Of a stretch of DNA of 44,825 nucleotides, positions 18,058 to 26,989 are shown piece by piece (position 1 is the stretch's first letter; each line of letters starts with the position of its first letter). This DNA is from Myxococcaceae bacterium (GTDB taxonomy: Bacteria; Myxococcota; Myxococcia; Myxococcales; Myxococcaceae): assembly GCA_019686135.1 (NCBI GenBank), contig JADGHL010000031.1, forward strand, positions 1-44,825. Direction: 5' to 3'. Under the pieces are notes generated by a model. The model saw only the letters and a program-made list of their open reading frames with translations. It made no database searches and was not told the origin of the DNA. The position numbers were made by a program, and so were the translations under genes.

Positions 18058-18278
18058 CTCCAGGCGGCCCGCTCCTCCGGGGCATGACGCCTTCGTCAGA
18101 GGGCGCGCATGTCACGCTTTGCGCGCGGCGCGCGGTTCGACGTGCGTGCAGTTCCCACCGTTCGTCCTCCAAGCGTCTGGAAAAGCCCGGAGATCCGCAC
18201 GCGAACGGGGTAGGGTGAACGCCATCCCAGCGCCGTGAATGGTGGTCCACGGATTGCGTCTTGTGGGCGCCGGGCAAG
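18058..18278. other. Intergenic stretch, no gene seen
   Basis: Together with the promoter and leader that follow, this forms a 334-base gap between the AgmX-like gene and the lipoprotein gene. The short frames here lack the codon pattern of the neighbours, and I see no RNA gene. Confidence 0.5.
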
Positions 18279-18306
18279 TTGACTCGCTCGATCGAGCGGG
18301 TAGGAA
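18279..18306 (+). promoter_or_regulatory. Promoter with palindromic operator in the spacer
   Basis: TTGACT (18279-18284) is a near-perfect -35. TAGGAA (18301-18306) is a possible -10 at a 16-base spacing. The spacer holds a perfect 14-base palindrome CGCTCGATCGAGCG (18285-18298), as expected for a regulator that binds between the two boxes. It drives the lipoprotein gene at 18392. Confidence 0.45.
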
Positions 18307-18332
18307 GATGCCCGTCTCAAGGGGATGCAGGC

Positions 18333-18362
18333 CGGAGCCCCGCGTCCCGGCGGCTCCGTTTT
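18333..18362 (+). promoter_or_regulatory. Leader hairpin followed by TTTT, attenuator-like
   Basis: CGGAGCC (18333-18339) pairs with GGCTCCG (18352-18358), followed by TTTT. It lies in the leader just before the Shine-Dalgarno sequence of the lipoprotein gene (AGGGAGGAAG, 18375-18384). It could act as an attenuator or merely stabilise the transcript. Confidence 0.35.
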
Positions 18363-18391
18363 GAATCAGTCCACAGGGAGGAAGTCACCAC

Positions 18392-19381
18392 ATGCTCAAG
18401 AAGATTGGCCTGGTCGGCATCACTGCCGCTGCGACCGCAGCGCTCGTGATCGCCTGCAGTGACGGAACGACTCCGAACAGCATCGTCTGCTCGGCCGACG
18501 CGGACTGCCGCGTGGGGGAGATCTGCCACCCGGACGCGAAAGTCTGTGTCCAGACCTGCGAATCCGGTGACGATTGTCCCGACGCGTCCAAGAACTGCGA
18601 CGCGCTGAGCGCCACCGACAGCACGAAGATCTGCAAGTGCACCACCACGCCGCTGTGCCAGGGCGGCGTCGCCGGTCCGGATTCGATCTGCTCCGAGACC
18701 TTCGACGTGTGCACGCCGAAGTGCGCCTCCAACCTCGACTGCGGCTCGGGCCTCGAGTGCGACACCGCAACGGGCGAGTGCAAGCCGGCCAGCACCGACG
18801 GCGGTACCGATGGCGGCACCGGCGCGGCGTGTGACTGGGCGTCGGCCGAGACCGCGTGCGCGACCGGCGAGAAGTGCAACCTCGAGGCGAGCCAGTGCCA
18901 GGCGGCGGTGTCGTGCACCGGCGAGGGCCAGGCGGGCGTGTGCTCCTACGGGAGCGCGTGCGAGAGCGGAACCTGCGATCCGGTGGACCGCCCGGATCCG
19001 GCGAGCTGCTCGCCGTTCAGCCACAACAACATCAGCTGGAATCCGGCGACCGATCGCGGTCCGGTGATCTACTCCATCGAGAACGTGACCGACGACACGT
19101 CGTTCTGCAGCGGCAGCGCGACCGCCCAGACCATCGAGATCAAGGCCTACAGCCCGACGCCGTTCCCCACCGACAAGAACCAGCTCAACGGGTTCGTCTT
19201 CGTGCGGCAGGATGGTTCGACCGGGTCGCTCCCGCCGTCGATCAAGCCGTCGCAGTACCAGGGCGGCGGGACCAACAACATCACGGTCCGGGCGACGCTC
19301 TGCAACTCGACCACCAGCGGCGCGTTCACCCAGGGCTTCCAGTTCGCCCAGGGCAACCAGTTCTGCTTCCTGGTCCAGTAG
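18392..19381 (+). CDS. Cys-rich lipoprotein, 329 aa
   Basis: A strong ribosome site (AGGGAGGAAG) precedes the ATG at 18392. The N-terminus is a lipoprotein signal with lipobox VIAC, the acylated cysteine being C22. Residues 30-200 carry many cysteines in short repeats of the kind CSADADCRVGEICHPDAKVC, CESGDDCP and CASNLDCGSGLECD, as in many myxobacterial surface lipoproteins. A Gly/Thr/Asp spacer (TDGGTDGGTG) follows, and the last 130 residues are a Cys-poor beta-rich domain (about 19015-19378). It is likely anchored in the outer membrane or periplasm and stabilised by disulfides. No enzymatic motif is seen, and the function is unknown. The promoter and leader upstream look regulated. Confidence 0.85.
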   Translation: MLKKIGLVGITAAATAALVIACSDGTTPNSIVCSADADCRVGEICHPDAKVCVQTCESGDDCPDASKNCDALSATDSTKICKCTTTPLCQGGVAGPDSICSETFDVCTPKCASNLDCGSGLECDTATGECKPASTDGGTDGGTGAACDWASAETACATGEKCNLEASQCQAAVSCTGEGQAGVCSYGSACESGTCDPVDRPDPASCSPFSHNNISWNPATDRGPVIYSIENVTDDTSFCSGSATAQTIEIKAYSPTPFPTDKNQLNGFVFVRQDGSTGSLPPSIKPSQYQGGGTNNITVRATLCNSTTSGAFTQGFQFAQGNQFCFLVQ

Positions 19382-19464
19382 GACGATCCGCTGAATTCAC
19401 CGAACCGTAGTTCGTCGCTTCAAACGTGCGCGGTGAAAGCCGCGACCCAAAGGAGACCTGGAAC

Positions 19465-19920
19465 ATGCGTCTTTCAGTTGCAGTGGTTGTGATCGGCACG
19501 CTCGGGCTCGCTGGCTCCGCCTTCGCTGCGGATCCGGTGCTGAACTGCCCGGCCGGAACGAAGCAGCTCAAGGTGTTCGACGAAGGGTCGGGTTCGACGA
19601 CCTACAAGTGCACCAAGACCAGCAAGGGGATCGCCGGCCTCTGCCACGGGGCCTTCCTCGAGCAGTACTCGAATGGGAAGACCTCCGCCCAGGGCCAGTG
19701 CGACGAGGGGCTGATGACCGGGAAGTGGTCCTACTTCAACCGTGATGGCGTGAAGACCGCGGAGATCGAGTTCGCGAAGGGCGCCTACCACGGCACGAAG
19801 ATCGAGTACTACCCGAACGGCCAGCCGCAGACGATCGAGACCTACAGGGACGGCGTGCGCGTCGGCGACGTGAAGGCCTTCGACGTGACCGGCAAGCCGG
19901 TGCAGGTCGTCACCCGCTAG
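19465..19920 (+). CDS. Secreted MORN-repeat (YwqK-like) protein, 151 aa
   Basis: I place the start at the ATG at 19465, with AAAGGAGA 8 bases upstream; a longer frame from 19426 adds 13 non-coding-looking residues. The N-terminus is a Sec signal peptide with likely cleavage after GSAFA. The mature part has an N-terminal Cys pair and then MORN_2-type repeats: GKWSYFNRDGVKTAEIEF, GAYHGTKIEYYPNGQPQTIE, GVRVGDVKAFDVTGKPV. Such proteins are often labelled YwqK-family antitoxin, but that name is misleading for a secreted protein. It probably forms a small beta-sheet module in the periplasm. It is 84 bases after the lipoprotein gene and may be co-transcribed with it. A terminator follows. Confidence 0.85.
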   Translation: MRLSVAVVVIGTLGLAGSAFAADPVLNCPAGTKQLKVFDEGSGSTTYKCTKTSKGIAGLCHGAFLEQYSNGKTSAQGQCDEGLMTGKWSYFNRDGVKTAEIEFAKGAYHGTKIEYYPNGQPQTIETYRDGVRVGDVKAFDVTGKPVQVVTR

Positions 19921-19946
19921 TCATCCGTCAGAAGTTGCAGGACCGG

Positions 19947-19983
19947 CCCCGGCCACCCGCGCGGTGAGCCGGGGTTCGTCTTT
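19947..19983 (+). terminator. Intrinsic terminator after the MORN-repeat gene
   Basis: CCCCGGC plus CACC (19947-19957) pair with GGTG plus GCCGGGG (19963-19974), with one bulged A at 19967. A T-rich tail TTCGTCTTT follows. The stem spans a GTG (19964) that could be mistaken for the start of the next gene. Confidence 0.65.
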
Positions 19984-20011
19984 CGAAGGCTCTGGAGTAA
20001 GAGGACCGACG

Positions 20012-21160
20012 ATGGGTTCCGGTTCCCCGTACGCGCCGCTCTTCCCGGATCTGCCGCTCCGCCGCGTCGAAGAGATGGGGCTCAAGGAGCTGGAGCGCAT
20101 CCGGCTGATCCTCCGCGGGGGGTCGGTGATCGAATGGCGCCGGCTGCACTTCACCACGCGCGAGGAGGTGGACCGGTTCCTGCGCCTGTGTCTTTTGGAC
20201 CCGGACGATCCGGAGGACCAGCGCTGGATGCGCACCGTCCTCGCAGACGCGGTGGCGTATCTGCGCAAGACCTTCAACTACAAGGTGGCCGAGGCGGTGG
20301 CGAACCCGGAGGAGATCCACGACCTCTTCCTCTACGCCTCGGGCGCGAAGGAACCGGGGAAGTACCGGCGGATCGCCTGCATCGTCCTCAAGGTGATGCA
20401 CGTCATCCAGCACATCGAAGGGCGCGAGGTGCTCTTCAAGCTGGAGGTCTCCGAAGCGGAGATCGCCGAGGTGCTGGCCCGGCGCGTGGCGATGTGCGTT
20501 CAGGAGATGGCCTCGAAGGGCATCCCCGTGGTGGAGTTCGCGCTCTCCTTCAAGAGCCGCGACTCGCTCATCACCAAGCTTCTGGCCAAGAAGGAGACGG
20601 TGGCGGCGCAGGTCTACGACAAGACGCGCTTCCGGATCGTCACGCGGACGAAGCAGGACATCCTGCTCGCGCTCTACTTCCTCACCCAGCGCCTGTTCCC
20701 GTTCAACTTCGTGGTCCCGGGCCAGACGGTGAACTCGCTCATCTCGTTCAAAGACCTGCTCTCGCAGTACCCGAACTTCGCTCAGCACGCGAACGAGCTG
20801 CACCTGCACACGGACTACGAGGAGGACGCCGACGACCTTCAGACCCGCAACCGCTTCAGCGGCCCGGGCTACCGGGTGCTCAACTTCGTCGTCGACATTC
20901 CGATCCGCGTGGACCCATGGCTCCCGAGGCTGGAGGAGGACACCCGCGAGCGGAAGAACCGTCTGGCCTTCGGGCTGGTGGAGTTCCAGATCGTCGATCA
21001 GGAGACCGCCCTGCAGAACGAAGAGGGCGAAAGCTCACACGAGAAGTACAAGCAGCGGCAGAAGTACCAGGTGCTCCGGCGCCTCTCCCGCGGGCTGATC
21101 GTCCCCATGCCGGCGGAGAAGCGGAAGAAGCGCGAGCGCTCCAAGAAGCCGGGCGAATGA
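20012..21160 (+). CDS. Conserved myxobacterial protein with RelA/SpoT-type synthetase motifs
   Basis: 382 residues from the ATG at 20012, with AGAGGA 6 bases upstream; the earlier GTG at 19964 lies in the terminator stem. I believe it belongs to a family known mainly as TIGR04552 (from memory, unchecked), without assigned function. Residues 1-165 are helical. From 170 on the motif order follows the RelA/SpoT nucleotidyltransferase domain: a basic KSRDSLITKLLAKK (181-194) like the RxKxxxSIxxK helix; YDKTRFRIV (202-210) like DxxGxRIi, with D203 at the metal-ligand position; GYRVLNFVV (286-294) like GYxSxH; VEFQI (323-327) like ExQIRT, with E324 at the catalytic position; and HEKYK (343-347) like HxxYK. 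The tail is very basic. A (p)ppGpp or related nucleotide synthetase activity is inferred. It is convergent with ffh, 12 bases apart. Confidence 0.8.
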   Translation: MGSGSPYAPLFPDLPLRRVEEMGLKELERIRLILRGGSVIEWRRLHFTTREEVDRFLRLCLLDPDDPEDQRWMRTVLADAVAYLRKTFNYKVAEAVANPEEIHDLFLYASGAKEPGKYRRIACIVLKVMHVIQHIEGREVLFKLEVSEAEIAEVLARRVAMCVQEMASKGIPVVEFALSFKSRDSLITKLLAKKETVAAQVYDKTRFRIVTRTKQDILLALYFLTQRLFPFNFVVPGQTVNSLISFKDLLSQYPNFAQHANELHLHTDYEEDADDLQTRNRFSGPGYRVLNFVVDIPIRVDPWLPRLEEDTRERKNRLAFGLVEFQIVDQETALQNEEGESSHEKYKQRQKYQVLRRLSRGLIVPMPAEKRKKRERSKKPGE

Positions 21161-21172
21161 GGCCCGGCCAGA

Positions 21173-22819
<1,647 letters not shown>

Positions 22820-22970
22820 GGCGCGCTCTCTACAACAAGGTGGGGGCCCGTGCGACCTCGTGTTCCGGGGCGGCGCGAGGGCCGGACGCCACCTTAAACG
22901 CCGGCGAGCGCGCGCGCCCGCTCTCCCGGTCGCCACCCGCCGTCCAACGGTCGCGCAGCCGACCCGGCCA

Positions 22971-22976
22971 TACATT
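22971..22976 (+). promoter_or_regulatory. -10-like box TACATT directly before pncA
   Basis: TACATT ends 6 bases before the ATG at 22983, which would put transcription start at or next to the start codon (leaderless). The same hexamer precedes the tRNA-Leu at 26812. Confidence 0.4.
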
Positions 22977-22982
22977 GAGGAC

Positions 22983-23597
22983 ATGGGCCTGTTGCTGGAC
23001 CGCAAGACGGCGCTGATCGTCGTCGACCTGCAGAACGACTTCGCCGATCCGGAGGGGAGCCTGTACGTCCCGGGCGCCGAGCAGGCAGTGGCGTCGATCA
23101 ACGGGCTGCTCCGGCAGGCGCGGGAGGCCGGGAGCTTCGTCGTCTACACGCTCGACTGGCACCCCCCCTCGACGCCGCACTTCAAGGAGGCGGGCGGGAC
23201 CTGGCCGCCACACTGCGTGCGGGACACCTGGGGGGCGCAGTGGGTCAAGGGCCTGTACCGGGTGAGCCCCGCGGTCGTCATCCACAAGGGCATGGGCGAG
23301 GCGGACGGGTACTCCGCGTTCAGCGAGGCGCCCGGCTCGCGCCCGTTCGGCGGGATGCAGGACACCGGGCTCGACGCGATGCTGCGGATGCTCGGGGTCC
23401 GGCGCGTGGTGGTGAGCGGGCTTGCGACCGACTATTGCGTCAAGCACACCACGTTGGACGCGCGCCGGCTCCAGTTCGAGACGGTCGTCGTGGAAGATGC
23501 GGTGCGTGCGGTGGACCTCAGGCCGGGGGATGGCGCGGCGGCGCTCGCGCAGATGGCACGCGAGGGCGCCACCATCGCCCGGGCGTGGGACGCCTGA
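22983..23597 (+). CDS. pncA: Nicotinamidase
   Basis: 204 residues, a normal length for the family. It hydrolyses nicotinamide to nicotinate and ammonia in NAD salvage. The catalytic triad of the isochorismatase-like fold is visible: D15 (VVDLQNDF), K102 (IHKGM) and C152 (ATDYCV). Metal ligands fit D58 and H60 (TLDWHP) and H77 (WPPHC). The substrate helix GEADGYSAF is typical. I chose the ATG at 22983; a longer open frame upstream runs antisense to ffh and is not coding. pncB follows after a short gap on the same strand, so the two salvage steps are probably co-transcribed. Confidence 0.95.
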   Translation: MGLLLDRKTALIVVDLQNDFADPEGSLYVPGAEQAVASINGLLRQAREAGSFVVYTLDWHPPSTPHFKEAGGTWPPHCVRDTWGAQWVKGLYRVSPAVVIHKGMGEADGYSAFSEAPGSRPFGGMQDTGLDAMLRMLGVRRVVVSGLATDYCVKHTTLDARRLQFETVVVEDAVRAVDLRPGDGAAALAQMAREGATIARAWDA

Positions 23598-23618
23598 GCG
23601 GCCGCGCCGGAGGTGCGC

Positions 23619-25001
23619 GTGGTCGGATGGGGGAAGCCGGGAGAGGGTGACTGGATCGACGACGCGAGCGCGCCGCTCCTGGTCGACCTCTACGAGCTGA
23701 CGATGTCCGCCTCGTGGTTCGCCCACCGGCAGGGGCACTCCGCGACGTTCGACCTCTTCGTCCGCAAACTCCCCGAGCAGCGGAACTTCCTCATCGCCTG
23801 CGGATTGGATCAGGCACTCCACTTCCTCGAGACGTTCCGATTTTCGGGGGCTGCCATCGACGCGCTGCGCGGGCTCAAGCTGTTCGACGCCGGCTTCCTC
23901 GAATGGCTGGGCCGGATGCGCTTTACGGGCGAGGTCTGGGCCGTGCCCGAAGGAGAGGCGGTCTTCGGCGCCGAGCCGCTCCTTCGCGTGACCGCGCCGT
24001 TGCCCGAGGCGCAGCTGGTGGAGTCGTTCCTGCTGAACGCGATCACGTTTCAGACGATGATCGCCACCAAGGCCGCGCGGTTGGCAATCGCGTGCGGCGG
24101 GCGGCGGGGCTTCGTGGACTTCTCGCTCAGGCGCGACCACGGCCCGACCGCGGCGCTGCTGGGGGCGCGCGCGGCGTGGGTGGGCGGAGCCGCGGCCACC
24201 TCCAACGTGCTCGCGGCGATGCGCTACGGCATCCCACCGAGCGGCACCATGGCCCACTCCTACGTGATGGGCTTCGACGAGGAGGCGGACGCGTTCCGGC
24301 AGTTCGCGCGCGCCTTCCGCGACCGGGCGGTGTTCCTGATCGACACCTGGGACACGATCGAGGGCGCGCGCAAGTCGGTGCAGGTGGCCAGGGAGCTCAA
24401 GGCCGAGGGGATCGACGTGAGCGGCGTGCGGATCGACTCGGGGGAGCTGGCGGCCGACGCGCGCGCGGTCCGGCGGATGTTCGACGAGGCAGGGCTGGCG
24501 AACATCCAGATCGTGCTCAGCGGCGATCTCGACGAGCACGCGATCGCGAAGATGGTGCGCGACGACGTCCCCGCGGACTGGTTCGGGGTGGGGACGCAGT
24601 TGGGGACGAGCGCCGACGCGCCGGCATTGGGCGGCGTCTACAAGCTGGCGGAGGAGGACGGGACGCCGCGGATGAAGCTCTCGCGCGACAAGGTGACGCT
24701 GCCCGGGCGCAAGCAGGTGTTCCGGTTCGACGACTGGAGCCGGGATGTGATCGGCCTGCACGACGAGCGGATCGACGGCGCGCGGCCGCTGCTTCGGTGC
24801 GTGATGCGCGACGGACGGCGCGTACCGGGCGCGGAGTCGGCGTGGTCGCTGGCGGATGCGAGGGCGCGTTGCGCACGGACACTGAAGGATCTGCCGGAGG
24901 GCCTGAAGGCGCTCGACCGGAAGGTGGACTACCCGGTGGAGCTGAGCGAACGCCTGAAGCGCGAGCTCGAGGAGGTGAAGGCGCGGTTGCACCGTGGCTG
25001 A
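23619..25001 (+). CDS. pncB: Nicotinate phosphoribosyltransferase
   Basis: About 460 residues. It converts nicotinate and PRPP to nicotinate mononucleotide, using the product of PncA. Recognisable blocks: LLVDLYELTMSASWF near the N-terminus, VDFSLRRDHG (active-site region), PPSGTMAHSYVM, VRIDSGEL, and FGVGTQLGTS (phosphate-binding loop). The start is probably the GTG at 23619, 5 bases after GGAGG (23609-23613). The GTG at 23613 is in the same frame but overlaps that ribosome site; it would add two residues. It is convergent with the small lipoprotein gene 17 bases downstream. Confidence 0.95.
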   Translation: MVGWGKPGEGDWIDDASAPLLVDLYELTMSASWFAHRQGHSATFDLFVRKLPEQRNFLIACGLDQALHFLETFRFSGAAIDALRGLKLFDAGFLEWLGRMRFTGEVWAVPEGEAVFGAEPLLRVTAPLPEAQLVESFLLNAITFQTMIATKAARLAIACGGRRGFVDFSLRRDHGPTAALLGARAAWVGGAAATSNVLAAMRYGIPPSGTMAHSYVMGFDEEADAFRQFARAFRDRAVFLIDTWDTIEGARKSVQVARELKAEGIDVSGVRIDSGELAADARAVRRMFDEAGLANIQIVLSGDLDEHAIAKMVRDDVPADWFGVGTQLGTSADAPALGGVYKLAEEDGTPRMKLSRDKVTLPGRKQVFRFDDWSRDVIGLHDERIDGARPLLRCVMRDGRRVPGAESAWSLADARARCARTLKDLPEGLKALDRKVDYPVELSERLKRELEEVKARLHRG

Positions 25002-25018
25002 AGGGCCTACGGACGCTT

Positions 25019-25363
25019 TCAGGAGCCGCCGTCCGCGCCCACGCCGATCGGCTCGCCGCGGCTGTTCTTCTGGACGCAGTACGCGTCGCTGCCGGGACAG
25101 CCGAAGTGGAAGCACCCCACGTCGTCACCCAGCGCGGCGCAGTCGTCGTCCGTTTCGCAGAGCAGGTTGCAGGCCCGGGGTGGCTGGGTAAGCGACGCCG
25201 CGCGGCAGTTCTCGGTCTGCGTCTCGAGCTTCGGCTGAAGACACTCGAGCCCTTTCGCGCAGTCCGATGACTCTGTGCACGGGTCCTGAAGCTGACCGGC
25301 GCAGGCGGCGAGCGCCACGATCATTGCCGCTGCGGCAAGCATCATCCACGAATGCGGACGCAT
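25019..25363 (-). CDS. Small Cys-rich lipoprotein, 114 aa
   Basis: The start is the ATG at 25363 (MRPHSWMMLAAAAMIVALAA), with GGAGGA just upstream; a longer frame to 25381 would include that ribosome site. A lipoprotein signal ends in LAAC, with the acylated cysteine at C21. The mature part holds about ten cysteines in a compact pattern (CTESSDCAKGLEC, CNLLCETDDDC, CFHFGC), similar in style to the first repeats of the 329-residue lipoprotein at 18392. It ends in a Gly/Asp-rich tail. It is likely periplasmic or surface exposed and disulfide stabilised; no further function can be read. Confidence 0.82.
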   Translation of the reverse strand: MRPHSWMMLAAAAMIVALAACAGQLQDPCTESSDCAKGLECLQPKLETQTENCRAASLTQPPRACNLLCETDDDCAALGDDVGCFHFGCPGSDAYCVQKNSRGEPIGVGADGGS

Positions 25364-25518
25364 CGAGTCCTCCGGGAGCACGGCCGGTCAGGCGGGGACG
25401 CGGAAGCTACCAGAGCCGGGCGAGCAGCCACGCAGGCCCGGTGCCGTTACCGAAAGGCGGCGAGCAGCACCCACGCCGCCGACGGGAGGTGCGCATCGTT
25501 CAGGGAAAGGAGCCACGC

Positions 25519-25995
25519 ATGAAGCCAATGAACAGCGAGCAGGCGCTCACGCTCGGCTACGGGGTGTTTCCCATCGTCGCCGGAGCGGACAAGTTCACCA
25601 ACCTCCTTTGCCAGTGGGAGAAGTACCTGAGCCCGCTGGCGCGGCGGGTATTGCCGATGCGCGCGCGGACGTTCATGCGGCTCGTGGGCGTGATCGAGAT
25701 GGGCGTCGGCGTCGCGGTGCTCTCACCGAAGCTGCGCAGGTACGCCGCGTACGTGGCCAGCGCGTGGCTGGCGTCGATCGCCGCCAACCTCGTGCTCAAC
25801 CGCGACTACGACATCGCCGCGCGGGACGCGTGGCTCGCGCTGGGAGCCCTGGCGCTCGCCCAGATTCAGCCGGCCGTTACCGCCACCGCCGGAAAGCCGA
25901 GGCTGCAGGCGCCGCAGATGGAGCCTGAGCACGCACCGGCCGTCTTCGAAGAGGGGCAGGGCGTCCGGGTGGACGAGCCCGTGCTGCAGCACTAG
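25519..25995 (+). CDS. Small membrane protein, DoxX-like
   Basis: 158 residues from the ATG at 25519, with AAAGGAG 6 bases upstream. There are about four membrane segments: LGYGVFPIVAGADKF, FMRLVGVIEMGVGVAVL, YAAYVASAWLASIAANLVL and DAWLALGALALAQI. The layout, with GADKF early in the first segment and RDAWLALGALAL in the last, resembles the DoxX/SURF4-like superfamily, whose bacterial members are small four-helix membrane proteins of mostly unknown role. The last 40 residues are a polar, acidic cytoplasmic or periplasmic tail. No partner gene is evident nearby. Confidence 0.8.
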   Translation: MKPMNSEQALTLGYGVFPIVAGADKFTNLLCQWEKYLSPLARRVLPMRARTFMRLVGVIEMGVGVAVLSPKLRRYAAYVASAWLASIAANLVLNRDYDIAARDAWLALGALALAQIQPAVTATAGKPRLQAPQMEPEHAPAVFEEGQGVRVDEPVLQH

Positions 25996-25998
25996 AAA

Positions 25999-26015
25999 GG
26001 CGGTGCCCAACCGCC
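25999..26015. terminator. Short hairpin after the DoxX-like gene
   Basis: GGCGGT (25999-26004) pairs with ACCGCC (26010-26015) around a 5-base loop, starting 3 bases after the stop codon. There is no T tract. Confidence 0.3.
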
Positions 26016-26153
26016 AGAAAAGGCAGCCCGGTTATCGGTGAGCCCCGGGCACCCCGTCGGGGACAATGTCCAGCTCGTCATCGACGACGAGCGAGGACCC
26101 GTGGCGGCGGCGCTGGGCACGCGTGTGCGCAGCGTTCCTGACGGAGACATGCC

Positions 26154-26498
26154 ATGCAGCTCACCATCCATCACCTCGGGTTGACCACGCGCGACGTCGC
26201 GCGGAGCGCGGACTTCTACGTGCGGCTTTTCGACGCCACCGTGGAGCCGGCACCGAAGACGGGACACAGCTTCGTCTGCTTCGGCGGCCTGCGCCTCGCT
26301 CTGGTGCCATGGCGCGAGGGCGATCCACAGCACCACGCCTGGGGCGACCACCTCGCGGTGACCTGCCCCGCCCACGAGCGCGACGTTCTGCTGAACCGCC
26401 TCGCGAAGCTCGGCGCCAGGACGCAGGAGGTGCACGGCCGGATCTACGCTCACGATCCCGACGGCTACACGCTGGAGTTCACCTTCCAGGACTCCTGA
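26154..26498 (+). CDS. VOC-fold (glyoxalase/dioxygenase superfamily) protein, 114 aa
   Basis: The ATG at 26154 has CGGAGA 6 bases upstream. It is a single VOC domain of normal length: beta-alpha-beta-beta-beta units beginning LTIHHLGLTTRDVARSADFY and ending YAHDPDGYTLEFTFQDS. H7 near the start, H66 in the middle and the E of YTLEF near the end fall where VOC metal ligands usually lie. Such proteins cover lactoylglutathione lyase, fosfomycin resistance and extradiol dioxygenases; the substrate cannot be told. A perfect 7-base hairpin (26073-26092) lies upstream. A copy of this gene's 3' end recurs at 26726. Confidence 0.85.
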   Translation: MQLTIHHLGLTTRDVARSADFYVRLFDATVEPAPKTGHSFVCFGGLRLALVPWREGDPQHHAWGDHLAVTCPAHERDVLLNRLAKLGARTQEVHGRIYAHDPDGYTLEFTFQDS

Positions 26499-26672
26499 GG
26501 CGCGCCGAAGCCGGCCACCCGCGCCGGCACAGGTCATGTTGGGCTACGCCATGGTCGCGCTTCCTCCCGAAGGAAAAGGAGGAGAAGTCCTTTGCCGATC
26601 CTGCGCGCTCGATCGTCGCGGGCGCGCTGCCAGCCCAGGACCTTGACCCGAATCGCGCGGATGTACTTCGCG

Positions 26673-26750
26673 CAGTGCTCCGCTTATGAGCGGTTCGGCG
26701 GCCGAAGCGAGGACGGCAACACTTCGGAGGTCACCTTCCTGAACTCCTAA
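26673..26750 (+). pseudogene. Decayed duplicate of the VOC gene 3' end
   Basis: The last codons read EDGNTSEVTFLNS-stop, matching DPDGYTLEFTFQDS-stop of the intact VOC gene about 250 bases upstream. The DNA match continues past the stop codon (AGGCGGCGCCGAGGCC against AGGCGCGCCGAAGCC), so this is a DNA duplication and not only protein similarity. Upstream of it no VOC frame can be followed. The rest of the 328-base gap 26499-26826 holds no gene I can support. Confidence 0.45.
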
Positions 26751-26781
26751 GGCGGCGCCGAGGCCTGCTGTGCCCCCACCG

Positions 26782-26800
26782 GTTCTCGTTCTGAGAGAAC
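26782..26800. repeat. Inverted repeat upstream of tRNA-Leu
   Basis: GTTCTC (26782-26787) and GAGAAC (26795-26800) are perfect arms with a 7-base spacer. They could be a weak terminator for the upstream region or part of the tRNA promoter. Confidence 0.3.
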
Positions 26801-26811
26801 GGCAGGTGGCC

Positions 26812-26817
26812 TACATT
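26812..26817 (+). promoter_or_regulatory. -10 box TACATT of the tRNA-Leu gene
   Basis: TACATT ends 9 bases before the mature 5' end of the tRNA. TTCTGA (26789-26794) is a weak -35 at a 17-base spacing. Confidence 0.5.
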
Positions 26818-26826
26818 CAGCGCGAC

Positions 26827-26912
26827 GCACGAGTGGCGAAACTGGCAGACGCAGCGGACTTAAAATCCGCGGCCCCGAAAGGGGCGTCCGGGTTCGATTC
26901 CCGGCTCGTGCA
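26827..26912 (+). tRNA. tRNA-Leu (UAA anticodon)
   Basis: Acceptor arms GCACGAG (26827-26833) and CTCGTGC (26905-26911) pair perfectly, with discriminator A at 26912. The anticodon arm GCGGA-CTTAAAA-TCCGC gives anticodon TAA. The long variable arm (GCCCC-GAAA-GGGGC) is the class II form expected for leucine. The T arm is CCGGG-TTCGATT-CCCGG. No CCA is encoded. It reads UUA, a very rare codon in DNA this rich in GC, and UUG. Confidence 0.95.
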
Positions 26913-26989
26913 CCTCCTGCCGGCGGACCGCTCGCGCTGCTGCTCCCTGCGCGCCGGGTCGGCCGGCCGGGGCTGTCTACCGCTCAGTC

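Noticed and set aside
18241-18391. Riboswitch (GEMM or other) upstream of the lipoprotein gene
   Set aside because: The GGGCAA...TGCCCG pairing suggested one, but the conserved core bases of GEMM-I or other classes I know are missing. A promoter with spacer palindrome explains the sequence better.
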